From positions 1-21,048 of the forward strand of contig CAYJJI010000016.1 in the NCBI GenBank assembly GCA_964370475.1: a DNA stretch of 21,048 nucleotides, given 5' to 3'. Every line of letters begins with the position of its first letter. Positions within the stretch are counted from its first letter, which is position 1. Positions 21,002-21,048 of this stretch are shown here, in pieces. Under the pieces are notes generated by a model. That model was given only the letters and a program-made list of their open reading frames with translations, was not told where the DNA came from and did not search any database. The position numbers and the translations under genes are program-made. Source of the stretch: CAYJCL01 sp964370475 (lineage in GTDB: Bacteria > Bacillota_I > Bacilli_A > RF39 > UBA660).

Positions 21002-21048
21002 ATGGCTGTAGTAGCATTAAGTTATTTACTTGAAGCTGGTGTTCATTT
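21002..21048 (+). CDS. rpsB: 30S ribosomal protein S2, N-terminal fragment
   Basis: Only 15 codons and two bases are inside the window. They read MAVVALSYLLEAGVHF, matching the S2 start (LLEAGVHFGH in relatives). A strong AAGGAGG ribosome-binding site precedes the ATG. The gene continues past the end of the window; tsf usually follows. Confidence 0.85.
   Translation, partial: MAVVALSYLLEAGVH

Noticed and set aside
1..21048. CRISPR arrays, tRNA or rRNA genes, insertion sequences, prophage
   Set aside because: No regularly spaced repeats, cloverleaf sequences, transposase or phage genes were found on reading.

Overview
The window is strongly AT-rich and reads as chromosome of an uncultured, low-GC, spore-forming member of the Bacilli (an RF39- or Erysipelotrichales-like lineage is my guess). 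TGA closes several genes and Trp is written TGG, so the Mycoplasma code does not apply. A forespore sigma factor (sigG), a SirA-like gene and Spo0A-box-like sites point to sporulation. tkt, SirA-like and yneF keep the Bacillus yneE/yneF neighbourhood, and sigG, ylmC, lspA and rluD are a compressed version of the Bacillus order.

Layout. 1-1144: 3' part of a surface protein with a formylglycine-generating-enzyme-like (C-type-lectin-like) fold. 1416-5598: tkt, SirA-like, a short DUF2207 protein with LemA, and yneF. 5605-8121: a proline T-box leader, a Tam41-type CDP-diacylglycerol synthase, and a zinc-binding archaeal/eukaryal-type ProRS. 8224-9842: sufS-sufU. 9856-11316: lexA diverging from a CDP-alcohol phosphatidyltransferase. 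11348-12943 (minus): a YbiT/YkpA-type ABC-F protein. 13059-16817: sigG, ylmC, lspA, rluD, a GluP-like rhomboid and an untracked 57-codon gene. 16821-18840 (minus): gatD-like and murT. 18935-19667: two small unknown genes. 19675-20760 (minus): PRPP synthetase. 21002 to the end: start of rpsB.

How the parts fit. Tam41 would make CDP-diacylglycerol, the substrate of the phosphatidyltransferase encoded 4 kb away. MurT/GatD amidates peptidoglycan precursors in relatives, but here the GatD partner lacks both glutaminase residues. Possible 0A boxes lie upstream of the SirA-like gene and of murT, linking both to sporulation control.

Two genome-wide habits stand out. Many genes have a -10 box only 15-17 nt before the start codon, with an AGGTGAT ribosome-binding site between them, so their mRNAs would have leaders of about ten bases. 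Convergent genes end with their stop codons inside the terminator stems.
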